In this document: positions 25,718-34,694 of the stretch, piece by piece
Position numbering within the stretch: the first letter of the stretch is position 1
Layout: each line of letters starts with the position of its first letter
Source of the DNA: Verrucomicrobiota bacterium
GTDB taxonomy: Bacteria > Verrucomicrobiota > Verrucomicrobiia > Limisphaerales > UBA11320
Assembly: GCA_016199985.1 (NCBI GenBank)
Contig: JACQFQ010000023.1
Coordinates: 1-64,000 of the forward strand
DNA: 64,000 bases
Reading direction: 5' to 3'
Notes under the pieces: generated by a model
Seen by the model: the letters and a program-made list of their open reading frames with translations, nothing else
What the model was told of the DNA's origin: nothing
Databases searched by the model: none
Made by a program: the position numbers and the translations under genes

Positions 25718-25741
25718 ACTTTTCGCAAAAGCGAAAAGTTG
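25716..25741 (+). terminator. perfect hairpin directly behind tRNA-Phe
   Basis: CAACTTTTCGC (25716-25726) and GCGAAAAGTTG (25731-25741) are perfectly complementary around an AAAA loop. The hairpin uses the last two bases of the tRNA CCA end. No T-run follows, so a classical Rho-independent terminator is doubtful. It may act in tRNA 3' maturation or transcript ending. From 25742 to 25974 I see no gene. Confidence 0.45.
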
Positions 25742-25974
25742 TCCCGCCGAAGCCCCCCAGGGCGAAGGCGGACAGCGCCCCAGTTTTTGCGCGACTCCCC
25801 ATCCCCAGAAACAGGAGCCACACCTCATCAGAGGCAGGCAAGCTTCAATTCAGCAGGAAACTGGAGTCCAAATCTAAGAGGTGTTGTGCGAAGGGATTTA
25901 CCGTAAACACTCGGATTTAATTGCTACCATGATGCACCCTATTCTGATCGACCTGGACCCATTTCATGGTTTCG

Positions 25975-26394
25975 TCAGAGCAGTGCGTTAATCTTTTTGA
26001 ACAAGGCCTCGAACCGGTCGAGAGCCGCTGCGCGTTCCGTGTCGGTTTGGGAATACCAGGAAGGGTTTTGAGCCAACCACAGAGCTGGAACGTAGTGGTC
26101 GAATTCAGGACCACTTGGCCTTAGCCGTAAGATAGATTCCATTTTTTTCACAACACGTGGAGACGATTCCTGAGCCGACTGAATTGTAGTTGCGGTGAGC
26201 AAATCGTTGCCAGCGAATCCGTAGCCTTTGTTGACCAACTCCACATAGAGTTGGTTACCTAACAAATCTTCCATGTCGGCTTCTGGCTGATCGCAAAAAT
26301 CAGTCGTAGCGAAGATGTGGTAGTGTCCCAAACCCCCCTCTTTCCTGAGAGGGGGGTTTGGGACAGTCTCCAGGTAAGCCAATATGTAGCTCAT
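25975..26394 (-). CDS. hypothetical protein with an in-frame palindrome
   Basis: 139 residues, acidic and without membrane segments. After the first ten residues the codons pass through a perfect hairpin (26325-26364) that encodes NPPLRKEGGLG. The rest (ADMEDLLGNQLYVELVNKGYGF, FDHYVPALWLAQNPSWYSQTDTERAAALDRFEALFKKI) reads like a genuine globular protein. The palindrome may be an insertion that stayed in frame, or the true start may lie downstream of it. No family recognised. Confidence 0.5.
   Translation of the reverse strand: MSYILAYLETVPNPPLRKEGGLGHYHIFATTDFCDQPEADMEDLLGNQLYVELVNKGYGFAGNDLLTATTIQSAQESSPRVVKKMESILRLRPSGPEFDHYVPALWLAQNPSWYSQTDTERAAALDRFEALFKKINALL
26325..26364. repeat. perfect 17-bp inverted repeat with 6-base loop
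   Basis: GTCCCAAACCCCCCTCT (26325-26341) pairs exactly with AGAGGGGGGTTTGGGAC (26348-26364). It lies inside the N-terminal coding part of the 25975-26394 frame. No T-tract follows. It may be a dispersed palindromic element, but this is the only copy in the window. Confidence 0.7.
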
Positions 26395-26586
26395 GCATCT
26401 TCATCGTGGTGCGCGACGGCTCTGACGGCGCTCGGAGCTGACTGTTGTTCTTTTCACCCACCGACGCCTTTCGCGAGGAAGGTTGTTAAGGATAAAGGTC
26501 CGAGCATTTCGCCACGCTGAATAGAACTCCTCACGCTCCGTCGGAAGAAGGATCCCACGTTCCAACCACAATCACGCACGCCGCCT

Positions 26587-27111
26587 ATGAAAACAGACCA
26601 ACTGAATCATCTCCGATTCATACCCGAATCTCGTCGCCGATTCCTGCGCTCTTGTGCCAACGCAACCCTTCTGACAGTGGCGGGAGCTAGTTTCATGCAT
26701 TCGACCACAACCGCGAACGGTGAAGACACCTCAGCATACGACCATGACCTCGGGATCCCTCCTGGTAGCGGAGTCTATCTCCGCAGTTTGATATCCGTTC
26801 ATGCATACCGCTGGAACATCGTACGTGAATGGTCGGGGGATGACATCGAGCTGTTCTTCCGGTTTCCAATCAAAGCGAGACACGCAGTATTCACTGCACC
26901 AAGAGGGCTGGCTTCGGCCGCTGCCCGCGTGACTGCAAGCCTGGGCGGGCTGTCTTTCCCGCTCAAGCGAACGGGCTCTGATTGGGAGTTCAAAGCCGTA
27001 TTCGGTTATAGGGCGCGGCTCACCTTTTGGGGAGGGAGGATACCCCTAACTGCTAGCGCTGCGGAGTGTCGGACGATGGCATTTACCTACAGCATCCAAG
27101 TCACGCTCTAG
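26587..27111 (+). CDS. hypothetical Tat-exported protein
   Basis: 174 residues. The N-terminus carries a twin-arginine-like signal, ESRRRFLRSCANATLL, followed by an alanine-rich hydrophobic stretch and a likely cleavage near residue 45 (TTTANGE). The mature domain of about 125 residues looks beta-rich (GVYLRSLISVHAYRWNIVREW, RARLTFWGGRIPLTAS, FTYSIQVTL). No family recognised. It stands alone, with several hundred bases to its neighbours on either side. Confidence 0.6.
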   Translation: MKTDQLNHLRFIPESRRRFLRSCANATLLTVAGASFMHSTTTANGEDTSAYDHDLGIPPGSGVYLRSLISVHAYRWNIVREWSGDDIELFFRFPIKARHAVFTAPRGLASAAARVTASLGGLSFPLKRTGSDWEFKAVFGYRARLTFWGGRIPLTASAAECRTMAFTYSIQVTL

Positions 27112-27538
27112 GCATTGTCAACCTGTGGTTCCTGCGGCTCGTCGAGCATCGTTGACGACTATGCGAAGTTCTCAGCAATCACCGTCGGCCGACGGCAAAT
27201 CATTTTGTCTCCATAACCCAAACACCTCGGTTGAGACGGCCCGCGAAGCACCTCAAGGAGAGCAGGGCAAAAAGCACAAACCCTCGGCAGATCAATGGGA
27301 ATGCTCGCATAATGAAGATTTGTCCTTGGCCTATTCCTGAGTCAACCCTAATGCCTTTCGGAATTCCATTGGGGACGTGCTGGGTCACTTTTTAACCCGT
27401 AACAGCCGAGGCGCTAGACTGTGCGAAAGCACTCGATAAATCCGCATTCCGAGATCAAAACCGGCTCGCCAGCGCGGCCATACTGGTCATTTTGTCCGTC
27501 ACCTTTTTGGCTTTCGCGCCTACGTAGTGGTGACGAAT
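27112..27538. other. intergenic, no gene recognised
   Basis: Short open frames exist on both strands. One minus frame has a signal-peptide-like start (ICRGFVLFALLSLRCFAG) but ends 18 residues later. I see no RNA gene or repeat. The last 100 bases presumably hold the promoter of the sigma-factor gene at 27539. Confidence 0.4.
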
Positions 27539-28603
27539 ATGAACACACTTTCAACACTCATGACTTCGGATGAACAACTGTGGCAGATGTCCCTCGCCGG
27601 CGACCGCGAGGCTTTTGGCCAAATCGTCGAGCGCCATCAATCGTTGATTTGCGCGCTGGCTTATTCCGCCTGCGGCGATCTCGCTCGCGCCGAGGATCTC
27701 TCCCAGGAGACTTTTCTGGCGGCGTGGCGGAAGCTGGGCGAGCTGCGGGAGCCGGCGAAGTTGCGTTCCTGGCTCTGCGGCATCGTCCGAAACCTCGCCG
27801 CGAACGCCGCGCGCCGCGATTTCCGGCGAGGCGCTCCTGAATCTCTGGAGGTTGTTGCGGAGCCCCTGTCGCCGGAGGACGATCCCGCCGCCCAGGCGGT
27901 CACCCAAGAGGAGGCCGCTTTGCTGTGGCGCGCGCTCGCCGGGTTGCCCGAGTCGTACCGCGAACCCATGGTCCTGTTCTATCGCGAGCAGCAGTCGGTC
28001 AACGAAGTTGCGAAGGGGCTCGATCTGTCCGAAGACGTGGTGAGGCAACGCTTGTCACGGGGGCGGGCCCTGCTGCGCGAGGAGATCACGGCGTTGGTCG
28101 AAACCACGCTGACGCGGACCCGTCCCGGACCGGTCTTCACAATGGGAGTGTTGGCGGCATTGTCCCTCGTTTCTCCGCCGACAGCGGGCGCGGCGATCGT
28201 GACCGGAGCGGGCGCGGGAAAAGGAGCGACCACCCTCGCCAAAGGAGTCGCTTCCGGCGCGGGACCGGGCGCGATCTTGGGGCCGGGCATCGGATTGCTC
28301 GTCGGCTGGCTGGGCACGAAGGCGGTCGGAATGACCGCGCGTTCGGAGCGGGAGCGCATTTGCGTTACGCGACATTGTCGCTGGATGATTTTCTACTGCT
28401 TCGCGCTTTGCGCCTTGCTGGTGGCGACGTTGAGTCAAGCGGGTGAATCATACTCAATCACGAGAGAGTGGATGATATTCGGTGTGCTCGCTTGGGTCAG
28501 CGTGCTCGTGGCGACCCTCCTCGGAATAAACTGGCGAATGCAACGCGAAGTGCGACGCATTCGCGCGGAGACCGGCGCCGAAGACACCACGGACACGAAT
28601 TAG
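27539..28603 (+). CDS. ECF-type sigma factor with C-terminal membrane domain
   Basis: 354 residues from the ATG at 27539 (an in-frame GTG at 27527 is possible). Sigma-70 region 2 is clear (GDREAFGQIVERH, DLARAEDLSQETFLAAWRKLGELREPAKLRSWLCGIVRN in part), and region 4 follows (LPESYREPMVLFYREQQSVNEVA, SEDVVRQRLSRGRALLREEI). After residue 200 comes an unusual tail. It has a Gly/Ala-rich hydrophobic stretch, a pair of membrane helices (MIFYCFALCALLVATLSQA, EWMIFGVLAWVSVLVATLLG) and a charged end. The sigma factor is therefore probably membrane-tethered, possibly replacing a separate anti-sigma factor. No anti-sigma gene follows; the next sequence is repeat and pseudogene. Confidence 0.85.
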   Translation: MNTLSTLMTSDEQLWQMSLAGDREAFGQIVERHQSLICALAYSACGDLARAEDLSQETFLAAWRKLGELREPAKLRSWLCGIVRNLAANAARRDFRRGAPESLEVVAEPLSPEDDPAAQAVTQEEAALLWRALAGLPESYREPMVLFYREQQSVNEVAKGLDLSEDVVRQRLSRGRALLREEITALVETTLTRTRPGPVFTMGVLAALSLVSPPTAGAAIVTGAGAGKGATTLAKGVASGAGPGAILGPGIGLLVGWLGTKAVGMTARSERERICVTRHCRWMIFYCFALCALLVATLSQAGESYSITREWMIFGVLAWVSVLVATLLGINWRMQREVRRIRAETGAEDTTDTN

Positions 28604-28696
28604 CCTGAAACCTCATCGCAAGCGTGAAAAACGAGCCTTCAAAAAGTCATCATGCTCGTCGGCATTCCTTTTAAGAGTGTTGATAGTCCTGACGAC

Positions 28697-28828
28697 GTCC
28701 CAACCTCCATTTCGTCAGCACTGCGTAACAAGCAGCCGGGGTCGGGGAGGTTGCCCGCTAAACACGCTAAGAACGCGAAATGGGAATGGATCGAGGATGT
28801 GGAAGCATCGGTTTTCTGTTCCGCCGCT
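28697..28828. repeat. palindromic repeat element, copy 3 (half)
   Basis: The lead (CCATTTCGTCAGCACTGCG) and the left arm (28747-28780, starting GAGGTTGCCCGC) match the elements at 8160 and 8455, as does the loop up to GGTTTTCTGTTCCGCC. The right arm is missing. At 28829 the sequence changes abruptly into a fragment of a surface-protein gene. Confidence 0.75.
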
Positions 28829-29092
28829 TTCGAACTGATCGCTTGTTTCCCAGCGTCCCAGATCCTCGCTCGATTCGATCGAGTACCGACCTTGCGCCGC
28901 CATCTGACACTGGAGCACGAGCCCTCCATCGTTTTTCGTCACTCGAGCAATCCTTGGACGAACAACAAGCTCCACGGAATCGCTCCAAGCGACGCCCAGG
29001 ATCACCTCGCCGCGCTTGTTGAAACAGGACACTCGATACATGCCGGTCTTCTGAGGTTCTAGGACAATTCTCGCATTCGCAAAGTCGACCTA
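28829..29092 (-). pseudogene. fragment of an Ig/LTD-type surface-protein gene
   Basis: The minus-strand frame reads VDFANARIVLEPQKTGMYRV, then VELVVRPRIARVTKND, RYSIESSEDLG and WETSDQFES. This is the style of the C-terminal beta domains of large secreted proteins in this group. An in-frame stop near 29092 interrupts it upstream. Downstream it is cut at 28829 by the palindromic element. The last 15 codons are nearly identical in DNA to those of the remnant at 34802-35290, so the two descend from related genes. Not functional as it stands. Confidence 0.6.
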
Positions 29093-29226
29093 CCGCCATC
29101 CAACAATCGTTGGAAGAGTTCCGTCCTGCGCTCAGCATTTGAGACGCGCCGAATATGGCCGTGACGGCCGCAAGAAAGACTGGTAGTTCTCCGCGGCGAG
29201 AAACTCCCAACCCCTTGGAGCATGAT

Positions 29227-30102
29227 ATGAGCCAGCAGCCGCCTGACAAAAGAAGCAATGGAGGCCTAAACCCTCTCACGATTCTAAAGGATGCGATCAG
29301 AGTTGTTCCTTCGATGAAGTACGCGCTTGCCGTGATGGGCCTTGTGGCCGTCGTAGCAATCGTCAGTTTGTGGCGAGTCAGGTATGATGTCGCGATCATT
29401 GGAGCCATCGTGATTCTTGGACTGATGGTGCCCGTGCTAGTTTTCGCAAAGCTGACACGTATCGCTCCAAAATACTTTCTCGGCCCGGCCCGGGCCTTGA
29501 TGTGGGGTTTTGTAACTCTGACTATTGTCACAGGAGCTTGCCTGTTCACTGCGGCCGCCTTCAGGCAACCGACGGGTCTCTACGAACTCATGTTCGCAAA
29601 CTCCGCCGTCCGTGTACCGGCGCCCAAACCGGCGCCCGATCTTCCTCCTCCAGAGTTTGTCGCACAATTCATCTACCGGACCAACATGCTCGAACGCACG
29701 GAGTTTTCGACTGAGCCTGGACGCTTTCCCGCGGACAAATTAGACGAGTTCCTGACTCTCAGCCGGCTAGCCTATGGCATCGCCGATAAAACCAACCGAG
29801 CGTTTCAGGTGGATCTGACAGTAAAGAACGTCAGCCGTGAGGCCGTCATGCTGGATCTGAACGAACGCTTCTTTGCAATGGCCGATGACAAGGGGCGCAA
29901 CGCAGAACTGCTCTACTATTGTTGCGCAGCCAAGGGGAACCTGTTGGCGGCGGGCGAAGTACGGACCGTCCAACTCTTCTTCAGAGATGCCGGCTGGCAT
30001 GGCAAAGGCGTCTCCTCCAGCGCCATCTACGTCCGAGTGCAAGGCCTTCTTCCCGTGGTCAGTGCTTCGTGGAAAGCTCCGACCCTGGCAACGGCCAACT
30101 AA
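29227..30102 (+). CDS. hypothetical membrane protein
   Basis: 291 residues from the ATG at 29227; an upstream ATG at 29155 adds a low-complexity leader and is less likely. Two adjacent hydrophobic segments occur near 33-72 (YALAVMGLVAVVAIVSLW, DVAIIGAIVILGLMVPVLVF) and a third near 92-110 (ALMWGFVTLTIVTGACLFTAA). A proline-rich linker (VRVPAPKPAPDLPPPEF) and a soluble, probably beta-sandwich domain follow (AFQVDLTVKNVSREAVMLDL, AIYVRVQGLLPVV). No family recognised. Confidence 0.6.
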   Translation: MSQQPPDKRSNGGLNPLTILKDAIRVVPSMKYALAVMGLVAVVAIVSLWRVRYDVAIIGAIVILGLMVPVLVFAKLTRIAPKYFLGPARALMWGFVTLTIVTGACLFTAAAFRQPTGLYELMFANSAVRVPAPKPAPDLPPPEFVAQFIYRTNMLERTEFSTEPGRFPADKLDEFLTLSRLAYGIADKTNRAFQVDLTVKNVSREAVMLDLNERFFAMADDKGRNAELLYYCCAAKGNLLAAGEVRTVQLFFRDAGWHGKGVSSSAIYVRVQGLLPVVSASWKAPTLATAN

Positions 30103-30467
30103 TGTAAACGTACAGCCACATGCTGATACCCGTTCCCTGCGCGACCGCCCCGAACGCCGCTCCCCAATTCCAGCGTTCTCCACGGCCAGCTCCTTGGCGT
30201 CAGCTGCTCGAATCACCTCACTCTTCGCTGCAAGCCTCAGACAGCTTCTCATGCGGACGCTACCACGGGCCACCAGGCAAGCCACGTCGGTAGCAAGCCA
30301 CCTCCCGGCCCACCAAACGGAGCGATGTAAAACTCGGCGCTCGGACAACTTGAGCGAGGCTTCTTGTTAACCCAGTACCCCGTCCCATAATGACCGCTGC
30401 GTTGCTGAAATGTAGTGGAGGCCGTTGGGGAGGACCGCGCCTGGCTTTGCCTGGCCCGTTTCCAAAC
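30103..30467. other. intergenic, no gene recognised
   Basis: Lies between two convergent genes. No convincing frame, repeat or RNA gene was seen. Confidence 0.4.
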
Positions 30468-31205
30468 CTAGAACTGTTGTTTCAAGAAGTCCGGATCCGC
30501 TCGCGTGGCCAACAGGTAGGAGACTCCGTTGTCGCTCCAGCTGGCGGTGGAAAGTTTTCCGATCGAAACGAATACCGGAGTGACCGAGGCGGGAGCATCC
30601 GGGACATCCACGCTCGCAACCATGAAAAGATACAGGAACCCATTCTGAGACCCGTCGAAGCACACGATCGAAACCGGGTGGTTGCGCCAATGCAGCAGGG
30701 CGCATCCGACCGGCTTGGCTTTCTCCAGACCCGGCGTCAACTGCCAGGCCGTTGTGCCGGAGAGATTCCTCAAATAGCCCCGGATTTCACCCAGATTCTC
30801 GCTCAACAAACTCATCCGATAATCCCTCAAGACCGACCGCGCCATTCTCTCCCGATAGGCCGCAAAACCGGCCTGAGATTCGGGGTGAATTCCCATTTTG
30901 AGAACGAAGAACGAAACGAGCAACACGGCCGCGACCGACAACGCCAGCGCCCCTCGCCTACCGAAATGAGAGATCCGCCTCCGTCTCTGGTCGACACGAA
31001 TCTCCGCCAGCAGGCCCCGCGGCACCGGCAGCGCTTGAAACTGTTCGCGGATTCGCCTGTCAACCGTCCGGTATTCAGCCAGCCAGTCTTGCAATTCGCG
31101 GTTGCCCGCGGCCAGCCGCAGGGCCAACAACACCTCCTCATCCTGATCCTCAGGATGATTCGGACGATAACGACACAAGATGCGCTTGGCTTCGTCAGTA
31201 GTCAT
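30468..31205 (-). CDS. putative anti-sigma factor (membrane-anchored)
   Basis: 245 residues from the ATG at 31205. The N-terminal 100 residues are helical and charged (DEAKRILCRYRP, LQDWLAEYRTVDRRIREQF), one membrane helix follows (LALSVAAVLLVSFFVL), and a periplasmic domain of about 125 residues ends the protein. The start overlaps the stop of the ECF sigma gene as ATGA. That coupling and the topology (cytoplasmic N-terminus, single span) are the reasons for the call. The usual zinc-binding HxxxCxxC motif of anti-sigma factors is absent. Confidence 0.7.
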   Translation of the reverse strand: MTTDEAKRILCRYRPNHPEDQDEEVLLALRLAAGNRELQDWLAEYRTVDRRIREQFQALPVPRGLLAEIRVDQRRRRISHFGRRGALALSVAAVLLVSFFVLKMGIHPESQAGFAAYRERMARSVLRDYRMSLLSENLGEIRGYLRNLSGTTAWQLTPGLEKAKPVGCALLHWRNHPVSIVCFDGSQNGFLYLFMVASVDVPDAPASVTPVFVSIGKLSTASWSDNGVSYLLATRADPDFLKQQF

Positions 31206-31726
31206 GTGTTGGGTTCTGATGAGGATCGTTCCACCGGATGAGGTTCCGTCAATTTGCAAAAGAGCTGCGCGAGTCCGCGTGAGATCCGGGATTTCACGGT
31301 TCCCATCGGAATGCCCATCACCTCGGCGATCCCCGCGTACGAAAGGTCCTCCAGGTAGAAAAGGACGACAGGCGCCCTGAAGATCTCATCGATTTCAGCA
31401 ATCGCGGCGACCACCGTGTCCGCGTCCGTGATCCGCCCGACTTCGGGCAACGTCATGGGCAGCTCCGTCTGAGATTCCTCCAATTCGTTGTGGGGAAAGC
31501 GCCTCAGCCTTCGTTGTCCGCGGAGGAAGTCTCTGTGCAAGGTCGTAAACAGCCATGTTTTGGCTTTCGCCGTGTCCTTCAATTGATATCCCCTGGTCGC
31601 CCAGCGATAGAAAGTCTGCTGGACCAAATCCCTCGCCTCGGTCTCCGATCGTGCCAGGCTCAACGCGAATCGATACAGGGCCGCATAGTTCTCGGCGACC
31701 AGTTGTTCAAAGTGAGCTTCGGACAT
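31202..31726 (-). CDS. ECF RNA polymerase sigma factor
   Basis: 174 residues from MSEAHFEQL (an in-frame ATG at 31816 would add 30 residues). Region 2 shows NYAALYRFALSLARSETEARDLVQQTFYRW in part, and region 4 shows APVVLFYLEDLSYAGIAEVMGIPMGTVKSRISRGLAQL, also in part. It is coupled by a four-base overlap to the downstream putative anti-sigma gene and should control an extracytoplasmic response. I cannot identify its target promoters. It is divergent from the prepilin-like gene with 165 bases between. Confidence 0.88.
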   Translation of the reverse strand: MSEAHFEQLVAENYAALYRFALSLARSETEARDLVQQTFYRWATRGYQLKDTAKAKTWLFTTLHRDFLRGQRRLRRFPHNELEESQTELPMTLPEVGRITDADTVVAAIAEIDEIFRAPVVLFYLEDLSYAGIAEVMGIPMGTVKSRISRGLAQLFCKLTEPHPVERSSSEPNT

Positions 31727-31891
31727 TCGACTCTTAAGGTTAGATGTCAGAGTCGCGACTCGCCATATGGTTCCCGAGAATTTTTGTAAAATTTCCGATC
31801 CCGCCGTTCGATTCATGACCCGGAGCCGCCGGAAGCCACGATTCCAGATTCTTTCATTGATTTTCTCCCGAAGTATCAGAGTGTTTCATCC

Positions 31892-32782
31892 GTGCCACCA
31901 GCATGCCGAACGTCGTCCCTGCGCGGGTCTCCTCCGCGCGAGGCAACGCTCCGCTTCAAGCCCGGGTTCACCCTTATCGAGCTGCTCGTGGTGATCGGCG
32001 CCACCGGCATTCTGGCGGCGATGGTCCTCCTGAGCGTGGGGCAAGGGAAGCAGCGCGCCCAACGGATCGTTTGCGTGAATAACCTGCGCGAGCTCGGCTA
32101 CGCCTGGATACAATATTCCTACGATCATGAGGATCGATTGGTCCGAAACGGAGGAGGCGACCGCGCGAAACTCGCCCTGGTTTCCAGAAACGAGTCCAAC
32201 TGGGCGAACAACGTGATGAGCTGGGAGTTGGATTCCGACAACACCAATCTGGCCTTCGCGGCTCGATCTCCGTTCTCCTCCTATCTGTCAGGCTCCGCGT
32301 CGCTCTATCGATGCCCCTCCGACAAGGCATTGAGCGACGTTCAACGGAGCGCTGGCTGGAGACAGCGGGTTCGGAGCTACTCGATGAATGGAATGGTGGG
32401 GGACGCGGGAGAAAGCATGCAGTCAGGCCGCAACGTCAACAACCCTGACTACGTGCAGTTTGTCACGTACACCAGCATTCCGGATCCCAGTTCGATTTTC
32501 GTTTTTGTTGAGGAGCATCCAGACAGCATCAATGACGGCTACTTCCTCAACAATCCAGACAGCGGGGAATGGATTGATCTGCCGGCGTCCACTCACGAGG
32601 GAGCGGGAGTTGTGTCCTTTGCCGATGGTCACATTGAGGTTCATCCGTGGAAAGACGCGGAGACCCGGCGGCCTTCTGTGCCCGACGGAGCAGGGCTTCC
32701 AATGGCTGTGAGCGCGGCGCGCCACGAGGACTTCGAGTGGTTGGCTCGCCGAACAAGCGTAGAGGCTCATCAGAGCGAATAG
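31892..32782 (+). CDS. prepilin-type (type II pseudopilin-like) protein with H-X9-DG end
   Basis: 296 residues with a GTG start at 31892; no in-frame ATG precedes the cleavage site. The leader ends in FKPG, followed by FTLIELLVVIGATGILAAM, a canonical class III signal with Glu at position 5 of the mature chain. The body has CVNNLRELGYAWIQYSYDHEDRL, YRCPSDKAL and near the end VVSFADGHIEVHPW, the H-X9-DG-type terminus of the large prepilin families in Planctomycetota and Verrucomicrobiota. Such proteins are abundant in these phyla. Most have no known function beyond likely surface or secretion-fibre roles. Confidence 0.85.
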   Translation: MPPACRTSSLRGSPPREATLRFKPGFTLIELLVVIGATGILAAMVLLSVGQGKQRAQRIVCVNNLRELGYAWIQYSYDHEDRLVRNGGGDRAKLALVSRNESNWANNVMSWELDSDNTNLAFAARSPFSSYLSGSASLYRCPSDKALSDVQRSAGWRQRVRSYSMNGMVGDAGESMQSGRNVNNPDYVQFVTYTSIPDPSSIFVFVEEHPDSINDGYFLNNPDSGEWIDLPASTHEGAGVVSFADGHIEVHPWKDAETRRPSVPDGAGLPMAVSAARHEDFEWLARRTSVEAHQSE

Positions 32783-32858
32783 TCCGGGAACAAACAACCT
32801 TGTGGCGCCTCTCACGGAGGAACCACAGGCTCACTGTCCCGAAAACATCGCTCTGAAT

Positions 32859-34694
32859 ATGAAGACCACGCTCTCCCCAAGGCTCCGTTGCCGCCATGGC
32901 GTCCCGTTACTGTTGGGGCTCATTATCGCGCAGCTGATGGGCGGATCCACCGGATCCGCGTTCACGACGAACGTGAATTTTTCCAATTATGCGTACAATC
33001 CGAACAAGGTCGTCATTCACGTGGGCGACACCGTCAATTGGATCAATCAAGGCGGGTTCCACACCGTGACCGGCGATGGCGCCGATGCCTTCTGCGGAAA
33101 TGGCGCCGTCGCGACGAGTTGCGCGCACACATTCTTGGCCGCCGGAACATTCCCCTACCATTGCGTCTTCCATACCGCGTTTGGCATGACAGGAACGGTC
33201 ACGGTGCTTCCAGCGCCGCTCCCGCCGCCAACCATCCGACTCGTGAGCCCCGGAGACAACACGGTTTATCCCCCTCCCGCCACGATCGCGCTGCAAGCCA
33301 CGGCCTCTTCCAGCAACGGCGCCATCGCCAGAGTGGACTTCTATTCGAGCGGCCACCTTCTCGGCACGGCCACAACCGCCCCGTTCAGTTTACTGGTCAG
33401 CAACCTGCCGGCTGACGTTTATTCATTCAGCGCGATCGCCGTCGATTCCGCGGCCATGAGCGCCACCTCGCTTGTCGCCAGAGTCACCGTGGCGGCGATA
33501 GGGGCCTACGCGCAGCACAGTCTCGTTTCCGACATCCCAGGTCTTGCTGATCAAACGGACGCCAACCTCGTGAACGCCTGGGGCATTGCCACCAGCCCGA
33601 CAGGTCCGTTCTGGGTGACCGCCAATCACTCCGGCACGTCTACGATTTATAATACAACCGGCGGCGTCCAGTCGCTGGTGGTCACGATTCCACCCCCGTC
33701 CGGGCAATCGCCGCCCTCGGGCCCCACAGGCATCGTTTTCAACAACACCCCGGACTTCATTTTGGACTCCAACGGCAAGCCCGCGGCGTTCATCTTCTCC
33801 ACTGAGAACGGAACCATCGCCGCCTGGAACGCCGGAACAACCGCGGTGATCAAGGGCGACAATTCTGGATCCGAAGCCATTTACAAGGGTTTGGCCTTGG
33901 CAAAGGACGGAGCCAAATCCTTCCTTTACGCCTCTGATTTCCACAACGGCAGAATCGACGTGTTTGATTCTACCTTCGGCCCCGTGGCAACCGCCGGTGG
34001 ATTTGTGGATCCATCGATCCCGGACGGCTTTGCGCCGTTCAACGCGCAGAACATCGATGGAAATCTTTTCGTCACTTATGCAAAGCAAGACGCGGAAGGA
34101 CACGACGATGTCTCGGGCCTGGGAAATGGATTCGTGAATGTCTTTGATCCCGCCGGACACCTGCTCAAGAGATTCGCCTCAAACGGGTGGCTCAATTCTC
34201 CCTGGGGACTCGCCGTGGCGCCGGACGGATTTGGACCCTTCAGCGGAGCTCTATTGATCGGCAACTTTGGCGACGGACGCATTCACGCGTTCGATCGGGC
34301 TCTGGGGACGCCCCTCGGAACTCTGGCGGATGCCACGGGATCCGAAATCGCGATTCCAGGCTTATGGGGCTTGAAGTTCGGGAACGGGGGGAACGGAGGC
34401 GCCATCGGGACACTGTATTTTGCCGCGGGCATTCCCGGGGATGGAGCTGTGGAGGATCACGGGCTCTTTGGCAGCATCGCGCCGAGCGCCCCTCTTCAAA
34501 TTGCCGCAGCAACTGTCCAAGGCGAGAATCTTGTGCTGCGATGGCTCGGCGGAACTGGCCCCTTTCACGTCCAGAAAAAAGGCCGCATCCCCGACACGAG
34601 TTGGACCGATGTGACCACTACAACGGATTCCAGCGTCCAGGTGCGTCGCGACTCGGATCAAGAGTTCTTTCGCATCGTCGACCAAAGCCCGTAG
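32859..34694 (+). CDS. secreted cupredoxin-like plus TIGR03118 beta-propeller protein
   Basis: 611 residues starting at MKTTLSPRLR, with a signal peptide ending near residue 35. Residues about 36-120 are plastocyanin-like: VVIHVGDTVNWINQ, FHTV, then TFPYHCVFHTAFGMTGTVTV, which supplies the His, Cys, His and Met expected for a type 1 copper site. A short Ig-like domain (about 125-205, RVDFYSSGHLLGT) comes next. The TIGR03118 region of about 320 residues follows (LVNAWGIATSPTGPFWVTAN, LNSPWGLAVAPDGFGPFSG). The C-terminal beta piece ends FFRIVDQSP, like the ends of other secreted proteins here. The copper-site assignment is inference from motif spacing. Confidence 0.85.
   Translation: MKTTLSPRLRCRHGVPLLLGLIIAQLMGGSTGSAFTTNVNFSNYAYNPNKVVIHVGDTVNWINQGGFHTVTGDGADAFCGNGAVATSCAHTFLAAGTFPYHCVFHTAFGMTGTVTVLPAPLPPPTIRLVSPGDNTVYPPPATIALQATASSSNGAIARVDFYSSGHLLGTATTAPFSLLVSNLPADVYSFSAIAVDSAAMSATSLVARVTVAAIGAYAQHSLVSDIPGLADQTDANLVNAWGIATSPTGPFWVTANHSGTSTIYNTTGGVQSLVVTIPPPSGQSPPSGPTGIVFNNTPDFILDSNGKPAAFIFSTENGTIAAWNAGTTAVIKGDNSGSEAIYKGLALAKDGAKSFLYASDFHNGRIDVFDSTFGPVATAGGFVDPSIPDGFAPFNAQNIDGNLFVTYAKQDAEGHDDVSGLGNGFVNVFDPAGHLLKRFASNGWLNSPWGLAVAPDGFGPFSGALLIGNFGDGRIHAFDRALGTPLGTLADATGSEIAIPGLWGLKFGNGGNGGAIGTLYFAAGIPGDGAVEDHGLFGSIAPSAPLQIAAATVQGENLVLRWLGGTGPFHVQKKGRIPDTSWTDVTTTTDSSVQVRRDSDQEFFRIVDQSP

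Noticed and set aside
27200-27388. Minus-strand frame with a signal-peptide-like start
   Set aside because: It ends shortly after the hydrophobic stretch and has no mature domain.
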